Positions 1 through 4,949 of a stretch of 22,077 nt of DNA are shown here, in pieces. Made by a program: the position numbers and the translations under genes. The DNA comes from RGIG3009 sp045578425 (lineage in GTDB: Bacteria; Bacillota; Clostridia; Oscillospirales; Acutalibacteraceae): NCBI GenBank assembly GCA_045578425.1, contig JAZNKF010000027.1:1-22077 (forward strand), written 5' to 3'. The number at the start of each line of letters is the position of its first letter. Within the stretch, counting starts at the first letter, position 1. Below the pieces are notes generated by a model. That model searched no databases, was not told the DNA's origin, and was given only the letters and a program-made list of their open reading frames with translations.

Positions 1-102
1 ATTTTCCCTTTTATGTACATAACCTATGGGGCGGTCTATTTTAATATTAACCATCTTACCAAGATATGAATTAACAAGAGCTTCCCTTTCTTCCATATTC
101 AT
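1..102 (-). CDS. Probable inorganic pyrophosphatase, N-terminal part (runs off window)
   Basis: Only the first 34 codons are present, from an ATG at 102 reading leftward off the window edge. The visible peptide contains the stretch KIDRPIGYVHKREN. I recognise this as resembling the beginning of the small soluble inorganic pyrophosphatases of clostridia, where a DRPxG segment precedes the first beta strands. That enzyme hydrolyses pyrophosphate from biosynthetic reactions in the cytoplasm. The active-site aspartates would lie outside the window, so the assignment rests on the N-terminus alone. A second ATG two codons in could also serve as start. The purine-rich GAGGG upstream (116-120) is about 13 nt from the ATG, a long spacing, and lies in a repeat-like sequence. 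A plausible promoter is at 236-264. Confidence 0.55.
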   Translation of the reverse strand, partial: MNMEEREALVNSYLGKMVNIKIDRPIGYVHKREN

Positions 103-109
103 AACGGTT

Positions 110-161
110 TTATATCCCTCCGTCACGGCTTTGCCGTGCCACCTCCCCTGACAAGTGGAGG
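110..161. repeat. Candidate dispersed repeat with two small hairpins
   Basis: This stretch holds two adjacent inverted repeats: CACGGC-TTT-GCCGTG at 124-138 and CCTCC/GGAGG at 142-146 and 157-161. Its composition (G+C-rich palindromes in an AT-rich spacer) and the phrase resembling 'GGGGAGGTGGCACGGC' on the minus strand are like short repeats I associate with intergenic regions of gut Clostridia; that is recollection, not a search. It lies in the probable 5' leader of the pyrophosphatase gene and supplies the only purine-rich ribosome-binding candidate. Confidence 0.45.
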
Positions 162-167
162 CTACTG

Positions 168-202
168 TTTCAACTTGTGGAAGTCATTTCCACAAGTTGA
201 AA
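168..202. repeat. Perfect 15-bp inverted repeat
   Basis: Positions 168-182 and 188-202 are exact reverse complements around a 5-nt loop (GTCAT). The stem contains CAACTTGTGG. There is no long T run on either side, so it is not a typical terminator. It adjoins the repeat at 110-161 and would lie in the 5' leader of the leftward pyrophosphatase gene, between its promoter and start codon. Confidence 0.6.
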
Positions 203-235
203 TTTCCGCATAACAACAAGCATTTTCTTTAATTT

Positions 236-264
236 AATATAACATTTTTTATTGTAATTTTCAA
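236..264 (-). promoter_or_regulatory. Sigma-A-type promoter for the leftward pyrophosphatase gene
   Basis: On the minus strand there is TTGAAA (259-264), a 17-nt spacer and TATATT (236-241), with a TG one base upstream of the -10 hexamer. Transcription would start near 229, giving a leader of about 127 nt that contains the hairpins at 168-202 and 110-161. Confidence 0.55.
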
Positions 265-275
265 GTTATATATGC

Positions 276-313
276 AAATAGAGTTATCCCAAAATCACGA
301 GATAACTCTATTT
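276..313. repeat. 13-bp inverted repeat, possible bidirectional terminator
   Basis: AAATAGAGTTATC at 276-288 and its exact complement at 301-313 form a 13-bp stem with a 12-nt loop. On the plus strand it runs into five Ts; on the minus strand into three Ts. It lies between the terminator of the surface-protein gene and the promoter of the pyrophosphatase gene, so it could insulate the two. The long loop makes it a weaker terminator than the one at 434-465. Confidence 0.4.
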
Positions 314-318
314 TTGAT

Positions 319-358
319 GGTATGACAAAAATCATACCGACACACCCAAAATCATACC
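319..358. repeat. Two 11-bp direct repeats at 20-bp period plus an inverted copy
   Basis: AAAATCATACC occurs at 328-338 and again at 348-358, exactly 20 bp apart, and GGTATGA at 319-325 is an inverted partner of the first copy. Same-face spacing of about two helical turns would suit protein binding, but no protein is identified and the sequence is short. Confidence 0.35.
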
Positions 359-433
359 AAAGAAAATACAGTTAAAAACTTTGTTTTTAAGCAGTAATGT
401 TCCCGAAAGTAGTAAGAGCACATTGATACGAGC

Positions 434-465
434 AAAAAACCAGGGAGCGTAATGCCCCCTGGTTT
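434..465 (-). terminator. Intrinsic terminator of the surface-protein gene
   Basis: On the minus strand AAACCAGGG (465-457) pairs with CCCTGGTTT (445-437), followed by a run of Ts (439-434). It begins 8 nt beyond the stop codon of the leftward surface-protein gene, so it ends that transcript. Confidence 0.85.
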
Positions 466-473
466 CATATGTT

Positions 474-1895
474 TTAGTGTTTCTTCTTCCAAAGAATCAC
501 ACCTGCGGTAGCACCACCACCTCCAAGAACAACAATAGCGATTACGACCATTATAGGGAATTCGCCATCATCCGGATTCTTATTTCCTTCCGGTTGGGTG
601 GGAGTGACAGTCGGCTCAGTTGCAGGAGGCTCAGTTGCAGGAGGTTCGGTTGCAGGAGGCTCGGTTGCAGGAGGTTCGGTTGCAGGAGGTTCGGTTGCAG
701 GAGGTTCGGTTGCAGGAGGTTCGGTTGCTGGAGGTTCGGTTGCTGGAGGCTCAGTTGCAGGAGGCTCGGTTGCAGGAGGCTCGGTTGCAGGAGGCTCGGT
801 TGCAGGAGGCTCGGTTGCAGGAGGCTCGGTTGCACCAGTGGCGGGTTTTAACTCCTTACCGCAAACAGTGCAGATCTGAGGTGTGGTTGCAGTTGCTTCT
901 GCGCCTGGGGTATGAGTCGTTAACTTGGCAATTGCTTCAGTTTTGGTTTCCTTACAGACTGTACAGGTGTAGGCCTTTACACCCTCTTCCTTGCAAGTCG
1001 CTTCCTTGGTAACCTTACTATCATCCCATGTGTGGGAGATGCTACGCGTCGCGCCACAGACATTGCAGTCTTCGTCACAGTCATTGTCATAAGCGTGTAC
1101 AGTGTGCGCTGGAGTAAGAGAGAAATCATAAGGACTACTCCACATAGAAGGGCTAAATGCTTCAATTAATAAATAGTAATTTCCTGTTTTTAAATCGTGA
1201 GGGTTATTATATTTCCAAGTACCACCATAGTGTTTATCATAGTGACGTAAGTCTTTTTCAACAACCATATTAAGCTCTTCGTCATAGATTGTGTATTTAA
1301 ACCAACCATCTGAAGCATAGAAGTTTAGAGAAACATCTATGGTACTGTTTTCGTCAATAGAGAAATAAAATAAATCTATGTCATTATGCTCTGCAATCAG
1401 ACCATAATAAGTTTCTGATAGGTTAATTCTGTTAGCGTTTTCTGGCGTATCATCTCTGTCGGTTATTGTTTCTTCAAAACTTTCTTTTACTTTATCAACG
1501 ATTTGGACTTCAATTGTGTATAACCCACTACCTTCAAAAGAAAACGTACATACATATTCACCTTTTTCTAAATATTGAGTACGTGTTGTGCTAAATTTCT
1601 TATTTAAAGATCGCAAGTAATCGGAACCGCCAACAACATGGTTGCCTGTAGAATGTGTTATAGAATACCCAAAATCTGCTTCTGTAACATCAGCTTCAAT
1701 GGAAAAAGTAATTGCAACATTTCCGGGTGCATCCAATTTGAAATTATAAGAAATTTCATTTCCATTTTCGTGCGTTCCGCTTGTTGTTTCACTTGCTGCC
1801 GCCTGTGCTTCTATGGGCAGCAACACTGCACACAGCACGACCAATGCAAAAGCAACCAGCAGTCCACAAATTTTTTTTAACACTTCGTTTTTCAT
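474..1895 (-). CDS. Membrane-anchored surface protein with PPC-like domains and a TEPPA-repeat stalk
   Basis: The product has 473 residues from the ATG at 1895, chosen because it starts a clear signal peptide (KK at 7-8, hydrophobic 10-27, AQAAA near 30-34) and has GAGAGG 6 nt upstream; the frame stays open for 66 more codons without a ribosome site. Residues about 41-133 and 147-260 look like two beta-rich pre-peptidase C-terminal (PPC)-type modules; the second has the DTPENAN...NDIDLFYFSI pattern typical of that family. Residues 268-350 carry cysteine pairs (277/280, 311/314, 342/345) in a repeat common in clostridial surface proteins, perhaps metal-binding. Residues about 354-428 are a TEPPA pentapeptide stalk. 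A hydrophobic span at 447-468 ends in WKKKH; no LPXTG motif is present, so anchoring should be by the membrane. The ligand is unknown. It appears monocistronic, with its own leader and terminator. Confidence 0.8.
   Translation of the reverse strand: MKNEVLKKICGLLVAFALVVLCAVLLPIEAQAAASETTSGTHENGNEISYNFKLDAPGNVAITFSIEADVTEADFGYSITHSTGNHVVGGSDYLRSLNKKFSTTRTQYLEKGEYVCTFSFEGSGLYTIEVQIVDKVKESFEETITDRDDTPENANRINLSETYYGLIAEHNDIDLFYFSIDENSTIDVSLNFYASDGWFKYTIYDEELNMVVEKDLRHYDKHYGGTWKYNNPHDLKTGNYYLLIEAFSPSMWSSPYDFSLTPAHTVHAYDNDCDEDCNVCGATRSISHTWDDSKVTKEATCKEEGVKAYTCTVCKETKTEAIAKLTTHTPGAEATATTPQICTVCGKELKPATGATEPPATEPPATEPPATEPPATEPPATEPPATEPPATEPPATEPPATEPPATEPPATEPPATEPPATEPPATEPTVTPTQPEGNKNPDDGEFPIMVVIAIVVLGGGGATAGVILWKKKH
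613..837. repeat. Tandem array of fifteen 15-bp units encoding the TEPPA stalk
   Basis: Fifteen contiguous 15-bp units (plus-strand GGYTCRGTTGCWGGA) lie in frame in the surface-protein gene. Unit variants are clustered: GGCTCAG... at 613, 628 and 748; GGTTCGG... at 643 and 673-717; GGTTCGGTTGCTGGA at 718 and 733; GGCTCGG... at 658 and 763-822; the last unit ends CACCA. All substitutions except in the last unit are silent. Such arrays change length by slippage or recombination. Confidence 0.95.
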
Positions 1896-1913
1896 AGCCA
1901 AACCTCTCACTGT

Positions 1914-1941
1914 AAAAAAGTGCGCAGCAGAAGCTACGCAC
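1914..1941 (-). terminator. Intrinsic terminator inside the leader, just before the surface-protein ribosome site
   Basis: On the minus strand GTGCGTAGC (1941-1933), loop TTCT, GCTGCGCAC (1928-1920) gives a 9-bp stem with one G-U pair, followed at once by six Ts (1919-1914). It ends about 18 nt before the ATG, leaving the ribosome site outside. No other gene lies upstream on this strand within about 400 nt except a gene remnant, so this is best read as a premature terminator in the leader. The upstream segment AGCTATGCG (1957-1949) can pair with TGCGTAGCT (1940-1932) instead, which would break the terminator. Confidence 0.65.
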
Positions 1942-1965
1942 CGAAAAACGCATAGCTCCATTGCC

Positions 1966-2068
1966 GCGACGCAATTCTTCGGAACCCACAGGGAACGCAA
2001 AGCGGAGAATGTGTTTTTACCAAAGTAAAAACACATTCCCTGTGATTTTCTGTATTGAATTGCGTCGC
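1966..2068 (-). promoter_or_regulatory. Nested stem-loop domain in the surface-protein leader (candidate cis-regulatory RNA or palindromic element)
   Basis: On the minus strand three inverted repeats nest inside each other. The outer 12-bp stem pairs 2068-2057 (GCGACGCAATTC) with 1977-1966. The middle 8-bp stem pairs 2044-2037 (CACAGGGA) with 1994-1987. The inner 14-bp stem pairs 2038-2025 (GAATGTGTTTTTAC) with 2020-2007 around the loop TTTG; it shares two bases with the middle stem. The 3' side has a 12-nt insertion that can form CGC-TTT-GCG. The predicted transcription start lies at about 2068, the first base of the outer stem. The match to a 5' regulatory domain followed by a terminator is strong by layout, but I recognise no known riboswitch class. 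A small palindromic mobile element is the alternative. Confidence 0.5.
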
Positions 2069-2074
2069 AAGATA

Positions 2075-2103
2075 ATGGTATCACAACCGTCAAGAAAATT
2101 CAA
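2075..2103 (-). promoter_or_regulatory. Putative promoter for the surface-protein leader
   Basis: Minus-strand TTGAAT (2098-2103), 17-nt spacer, TACCAT (2075-2080) preceded by TGA, an extended -10 arrangement. The -10 matches the consensus at four of six bases. Its value is that it would start RNA at the edge of the nested stem-loop domain. Confidence 0.4.
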
Positions 2104-2146
2104 TAGAAACCCGCCGATTTTCGCTCTTTTCTCTTTCCTTTTGGTA

Positions 2147-2155
2147 TGCTATACT
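2147..2155 (+). promoter_or_regulatory. Extended -10 promoter element upstream of the WYL-regulator remnant
   Basis: TGCTATACT reads as TG-N-TATACT, an extended -10 element; no good -35 hexamer is seen 17 nt upstream (TTTTCT at 2127-2132). It is 37 nt before the GTG at 2192 and has an AAAGGAG ribosome site between, so the original expression signals of the broken gene seem intact. Confidence 0.45.
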
Positions 2156-2191
2156 ATTTGAAAATGCACTTTCAAAAAGGAGCTTGTTCCT

Positions 2192-2458
2192 GTGGCTGAA
2201 AATATGTGGGAGAAATATCGTGGAGAACGAGAGAAAAACCTGAGTAAAGGTCCAAAGCATGGCAAGCAGAACAACCAAAAGCTGAAACCTTATTTAGTTC
2301 TTCAATATCTGCTGAAATATGGCTCTAACTTCATCAAAAGGCTGTTCCGTATTGAAGTAGTTTCCCATGTTCTTCATGTTGTAACGGTAATTGCGAATTG
2401 TGATGTCTGCAACACCTTTTGCTGTTTGAGATATTACAAACATCTCAAAAACTTCTAA
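2192..2458 (+). pseudogene. N-terminal remnant of a WYL-type transcriptional regulator
   Basis: An open frame of 88 codons begins at a GTG with AAAAGGAG 9 nt upstream. Its first 44 residues, ending in QKLKPYLVLQYLLKY at about 2323, resemble the start of clostridial WYL-domain regulators, where this segment leads into a winged helix-turn-helix. After that point the frame reads antisense through the recombinase remnant and the homology stops; the rest of the HTH and the WYL domain (about 250 residues in the family) are missing. The assignment rests on recollection of the conserved N-terminus. The gene was probably cut by a deletion or insertion that also removed the recombinase C-terminus. Confidence 0.5.
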
Positions 2459-2506
2459 AAAGTTCTTAGTTTCATGTGTCGGCATTTCAATTTTCTTCAT
2501 AATCAT
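2294..2506 (-). pseudogene. N-terminal remnant of a tyrosine recombinase/integrase
   Basis: The frame starts at ATG 2506 (or 2500) with AAGGATGAGG just upstream and stops at TAA after 70 codons. The segment SQTAKGVADITIRNYRYNMKNM is typical of the N-terminal SAM-like core-binding domain of tyrosine recombinases of clostridial elements. The catalytic domain with its R-H-R-Y residues is absent, so it cannot recombine DNA. It converges with the WYL-regulator remnant; the two truncated ends overlap at 2294-2325, suggesting one rearrangement broke both. An upstream frame to 2554 is open but lacks its own ribosome site. A tRNA gene stands 100 bp away, the usual target of such enzymes. Confidence 0.6.
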
Positions 2507-2551
2507 GACCTCATCCTTGATAGATTTTTTGAAATGAAGGATGAGGTCATG
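2504..2551. repeat. 15-bp inverted repeat at the recombinase start, sharing 13 bp with tRNA-Thr
   Basis: CATGACCTCATCCTT (2504-2518) is exactly complementary to 2537-2551 across an 18-nt loop. The first arm includes the start codon and ribosome site of the recombinase remnant. TGACCTCATCCTT (2506-2518) also occurs exactly at 2634-2646 inside the tRNA-Thr gene, covering the 3' anticodon stem and variable region. This may be a trace of an attachment site. Confidence 0.5.
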
Positions 2552-2571
2552 CAAAAGTCCCTTGAAACAAG

Positions 2572-2606
2572 AAAAACCCCTGATTCTCTAAGAGAATCAG
2601 GGGTTT

Positions 2607-2607
<1 letters not shown>
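2572..2607 (-). terminator. Intrinsic terminator of the tRNA-Asp/tRNA-Thr operon
   Basis: A perfect 16-bp stem (2592-2607 with 2573-2588) around the loop TTA on the minus strand ends in a T run (2576-2572). Its first base is the last base of the tRNA-Thr CCA end. Confidence 0.9.
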
Positions 2608-2682
<75 letters not shown>

Positions 2683-2685
2683 AAA

Positions 2686-2762
2686 TGGCGACCCGGAACG
2701 GGCTCGAACCGTCGACCTCTAGCGTGACAGGCTAGCGTTCTAACCAGCTGAACTACCGGGCC
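2686..2762 (-). tRNA. tRNA-Asp (GTC anticodon)
   Basis: A 77-nt minus-strand cloverleaf: acceptor GGCCCGG with CCGGGTC (one G-U pair), anticodon loop CTGTCAC between CTAGC and GCTAG, T arm with GGTTCGAGCC, discriminator G and encoded CCA. It is the first gene of the two-tRNA operon. Confidence 0.95.
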
Positions 2763-2806
2763 ATTGTCAACCACCTAACCGTGACACGGTATCGGCGACG
2801 CAGTTT

Positions 2807-2835
2807 ATTATATCTTTTGTTCCCCCTTTTGTCAA
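2807..2835 (-). promoter_or_regulatory. Consensus sigma-A promoter of the tRNA operon
   Basis: On the minus strand both hexamers are perfect: TTGACA (2830-2835), 17-nt spacer, TATAAT (2807-2812). It sits between the dinB stop codon at 2853 and tRNA-Asp at 2762, leaving a short 5' extension to be removed by RNase P. No terminator is seen after dinB, so some read-through into the tRNAs is possible. Confidence 0.9.
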
Positions 2836-2852
2836 CAGTTTTTTTGAAAATG

Positions 2853-4070
2853 TTACTTTTTTTCATTTTCATTCATATCTTGCACGTGATTCAGCACCGC
2901 ACACCGCTGTACCGCGCTTTTCCCAAACCGCCCGTTCAAGGAATCCACGGCGTTGTCCAACGTTTCTCGGCGTTCGTGACGTGTGTCATCGCTTTCGTCA
3001 AACAAACACAATTGCTCTGTGGGTTCCTCTGTTTGCAAATTCGTCGCTGTCACCGTAATACTGCGAAGCGGTGTACCCGCTTTCCAATAATCGTGTAACA
3101 ATGCCAATAAACCGGCATATAACTCACCGGTCACAGCGGTAGCAGTTTGTAACGTGCGACTGCGGGTAATCGTTTGCAGCGAAGGGTATTTGAGTGTCAG
3201 TTGAACAGTAGCGCAAAATTGATGCGCGGCGCGCAACCGCGCCGCTACCGGCTCGGTCAAAAACAGCACGGCATTTTCCACCGCTTTTTGGTCAGTAAGG
3301 TCGTGGCGAAACGTCATGCCGTTTCCCACCGATTTCGCAACGCGTTTATCGGTAAATAAGCGCACGGGGGAGGGGTCGTAGCCGTTGGCATAGTCGTGCA
3401 ACTGCGTTCCGATTTTGCCAAGCGCCGCTGTCACACACGCTTTGTCTGCGGCTGCCAAATCCCCAATGGTTTTAATGCCCATACGCAAAAGCGTGTCGGT
3501 ACTGCTTTTCCCCGCAAACAACAACCGCGACACCGGCAACGGATATAACAAATCTTGATACGTATCCCTCGACAACACGGTGGTAGCATCGGGCTTTTTG
3601 TAATCGCTTCCCATTTTAGCGAGCGTCTTGTTAAACGAAACCCCCACCGAAATGGTAATCCCCAGTTCTTCTCGCACACGCTTTCGCAGCGTGTCGGCAA
3701 TGGTTTTTCCGTCGCCAAACAATCGTTTGCTGCCTGTTACGTCCAACCACGATTCATCAATACTAAACGGTTCTACGCGGTCGGTATATTCGCAATAAAT
3801 TTCATTAATACGGCGGTAATATTCCTCATAACGGTCGTGGTGGGGCGGAACCAACACCAAATCGGGGCATTTGCGCTTGGCTTGCCACACCGTTTCCGCT
3901 GTCACAATGCCAAAAGCTTTGGCTTTTTCGTTTTTGGCAAGCACAATACCGTGACGGTTTTTGGGGTCGCCGCACACCGCCATGGGAACGTCCCACAACG
4001 CGGGGGTGTGAGCGCACTCCACCGAGGCAAAAAACGAATTCCCATCGCAATGCAAAATGGTGCGTTCCAT
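2853..4070 (-). CDS. dinB: Y-family DNA polymerase IV (translesion synthesis)
   Basis: The 405-residue product copies damaged DNA at stalled forks. Metal-binding D9 lies in LHCDGNSFFASVE, the usual palm motif, and D105-E106 lie in FSIDESWLD, the catalytic SIDE motif. A little-finger domain follows, and QLCLF at about 353-357 is a beta-clamp binding motif. Length and order fit full DinB/UmuC-like enzymes. I chose ATG 4070, because AAGGGAG stands 8 nt upstream; the in-frame GTG at 4079 would almost touch that site. A 14-bp LexA box lies in the promoter, so the gene should belong to the SOS response. The divergent neighbour is rubrerythrin; downstream are tRNA genes. Confidence 0.93.
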   Translation of the reverse strand: MERTILHCDGNSFFASVECAHTPALWDVPMAVCGDPKNRHGIVLAKNEKAKAFGIVTAETVWQAKRKCPDLVLVPPHHDRYEEYYRRINEIYCEYTDRVEPFSIDESWLDVTGSKRLFGDGKTIADTLRKRVREELGITISVGVSFNKTLAKMGSDYKKPDATTVLSRDTYQDLLYPLPVSRLLFAGKSSTDTLLRMGIKTIGDLAAADKACVTAALGKIGTQLHDYANGYDPSPVRLFTDKRVAKSVGNGMTFRHDLTDQKAVENAVLFLTEPVAARLRAAHQFCATVQLTLKYPSLQTITRSRTLQTATAVTGELYAGLLALLHDYWKAGTPLRSITVTATNLQTEEPTEQLCLFDESDDTRHERRETLDNAVDSLNGRFGKSAVQRCAVLNHVQDMNENEKK

Positions 4071-4085
4071 CACCGTCACTCCCTT

Positions 4086-4099
4086 CGAACAAATGTTCT
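4086..4099. promoter_or_regulatory. LexA (DinR) SOS box
   Basis: CGAACAAATGTTCT matches the Gram-positive SOS box CGAACRNRYGTTYC at all fixed positions but the last. It lies just downstream of the dinB -10 hexamer, over the expected start of transcription, so bound LexA would block RNA polymerase. Confidence 0.9.
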
Positions 4100-4105
4100 A
4101 ACGCT

Positions 4106-4134
4106 AGTATATATCCTTTTACAAAGTCTGTCAA
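4106..4134 (-). promoter_or_regulatory. dinB promoter
   Basis: Minus-strand TTGACA (4129-4134), 17-nt spacer, TATACT (4106-4111). With the SOS box right after the -10 it forms a strong promoter kept off by LexA. I see no equally clear plus-strand promoter for rubrerythrin in this spacer. Confidence 0.85.
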
Positions 4135-4228
4135 CAAAATCAAATGTATAAACCCAAGAAAAAAATCCCAAACTTTAGGCTGGCGGGAGCTGAACTCTTT
4201 ACGCCTGCACAAGAAAGGGGAAATAAGT

Positions 4229-4831
4229 ATGTCAGTCGATTTCAAAATCAGCGAAACACGTAATAATCTGATGAAAGCTTTTGCGGGGGAAAGCCAAGCC
4301 CGCAACCGCTACACGTTTGCCGCCGCCGCGGCAAAAAAACAAAATCTGCACGTCATTGAAGCGGTGTTCCGTTTTACCGCCGACCAAGAAAAAGAACACG
4401 CCGAAATTTTTTACAACCATCTCAAAGAATGTACGGGAGATACCGTCACCATCGAAGGCGGCTATCCCGTCGATATCCACGATTCCGTACTGCAACTGTT
4501 GCGCTGCGCCGTTCACAATGAATACGAAGAATACGAGCCGATTTACAAAAGCTTTGGCGATAAAGCCAAAGAAGAAGGATTTTCCGCTATTGCGCAATCG
4601 TTCTATAAGATAGCCGAAATTGAAAAAACGCACGGCGACCGTTTCAAAAAATTCGCCGACTATATGGAAAACAATCAACTGTTTGTGGAAGAATATGAAT
4701 GTGGTTGGATGTGCTTGAACTGCGGTCATATTCACAACGGCAAAGAAGCCCCTAAAGTTTGCCCCGTTTGTCAGCACGACCAAGGGTATTTTATCCGCCT
4801 TACCTTAGCACCGTATTCCACAACTTGCTAA
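4229..4831 (+). CDS. rbr: Rubrerythrin
   Basis: This 200-residue cytoplasmic non-heme iron protein reduces hydrogen peroxide in anaerobes. The N-terminal ferritin-like four-helix part carries the diiron ligands: E21, E54-x-x-H57, E98, and E132-x-x-H135. The C-terminal rubredoxin-like domain has C162-x-x-C165 and C178-x-x-C181 for one iron, which passes electrons to the diiron centre. Length and domain order are those of classical rubrerythrin. The ATG at 4229 follows AAAGGGG at 9 nt. It is divergent from the SOS-controlled dinB and ends in its own terminator, so it appears monocistronic. It is good evidence for an anaerobic lifestyle. No clear peroxide-regulator box was seen upstream. Confidence 0.95.
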   Translation: MSVDFKISETRNNLMKAFAGESQARNRYTFAAAAAKKQNLHVIEAVFRFTADQEKEHAEIFYNHLKECTGDTVTIEGGYPVDIHDSVLQLLRCAVHNEYEEYEPIYKSFGDKAKEEGFSAIAQSFYKIAEIEKTHGDRFKKFADYMENNQLFVEEYECGWMCLNCGHIHNGKEAPKVCPVCQHDQGYFIRLTLAPYSTTC

Positions 4832-4835
4832 TGCC

Positions 4836-4868
4836 AAAAGAGTTGCCGCATCGCGGCAACTCTTTTTT
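4836..4868 (+). terminator. Intrinsic terminator after rubrerythrin
   Basis: AAAAGAGTTGCCGC (4836-4849) pairs perfectly with 4853-4866 around the loop ATC and runs into a T tract. The symmetric A/T flanks could let it work in both directions. Confidence 0.92.
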
Positions 4869-4888
4869 ACAATAAAAAAGGGAAATTC

Positions 4889-4917
4889 TTGCAAAATGCG
4901 GATATTTGTGTTATTAT
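4889..4917 (+). promoter_or_regulatory. asnA promoter
   Basis: TTGCAA (4889-4894), 17-nt spacer, TATTAT (4912-4917), followed by a leader of about 25 nt to the GTG start of asnA. It follows directly on the rubrerythrin terminator. Confidence 0.7.
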
Positions 4918-4949
4918 GTTAGGTATTCCAAAAGAAAAGAGGAAAAACC

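Noticed and set aside
613..837. Regular repeat considered as a CRISPR array.
   Set aside because: Units are 15 bp, contiguous with no unique spacers, and code in frame for a proline-rich stalk.
598..879. Long plus-strand frames of GSVAG-type repeats and other frames over the stalk region.
   Set aside because: They are mirror images of the 15-bp repeat of the real minus-strand gene; with a unit length divisible by three all frames stay open.
1987..2003. Plus-strand CACAGGG...ACGCAAAGC looks a little like pieces of the c-di-GMP-I riboswitch.
   Set aside because: The hairpin expected between the two pieces and the second arm are absent, and it is on the strand opposite the surface-protein gene.
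1896..2093. The surface-protein frame stays open for 66 codons upstream of its ATG.
   Set aside because: No signal peptide or ribosome site at the upstream start, and this stretch contains the leader stem-loops and terminator. The ATG at 1895 begins a normal signal peptide.
4071..4079. GTG at 4079 as the dinB start.
   Set aside because: It would leave only about one base to the AAGGGAG ribosome site; ATG 4070 has proper spacing and begins the conserved part.
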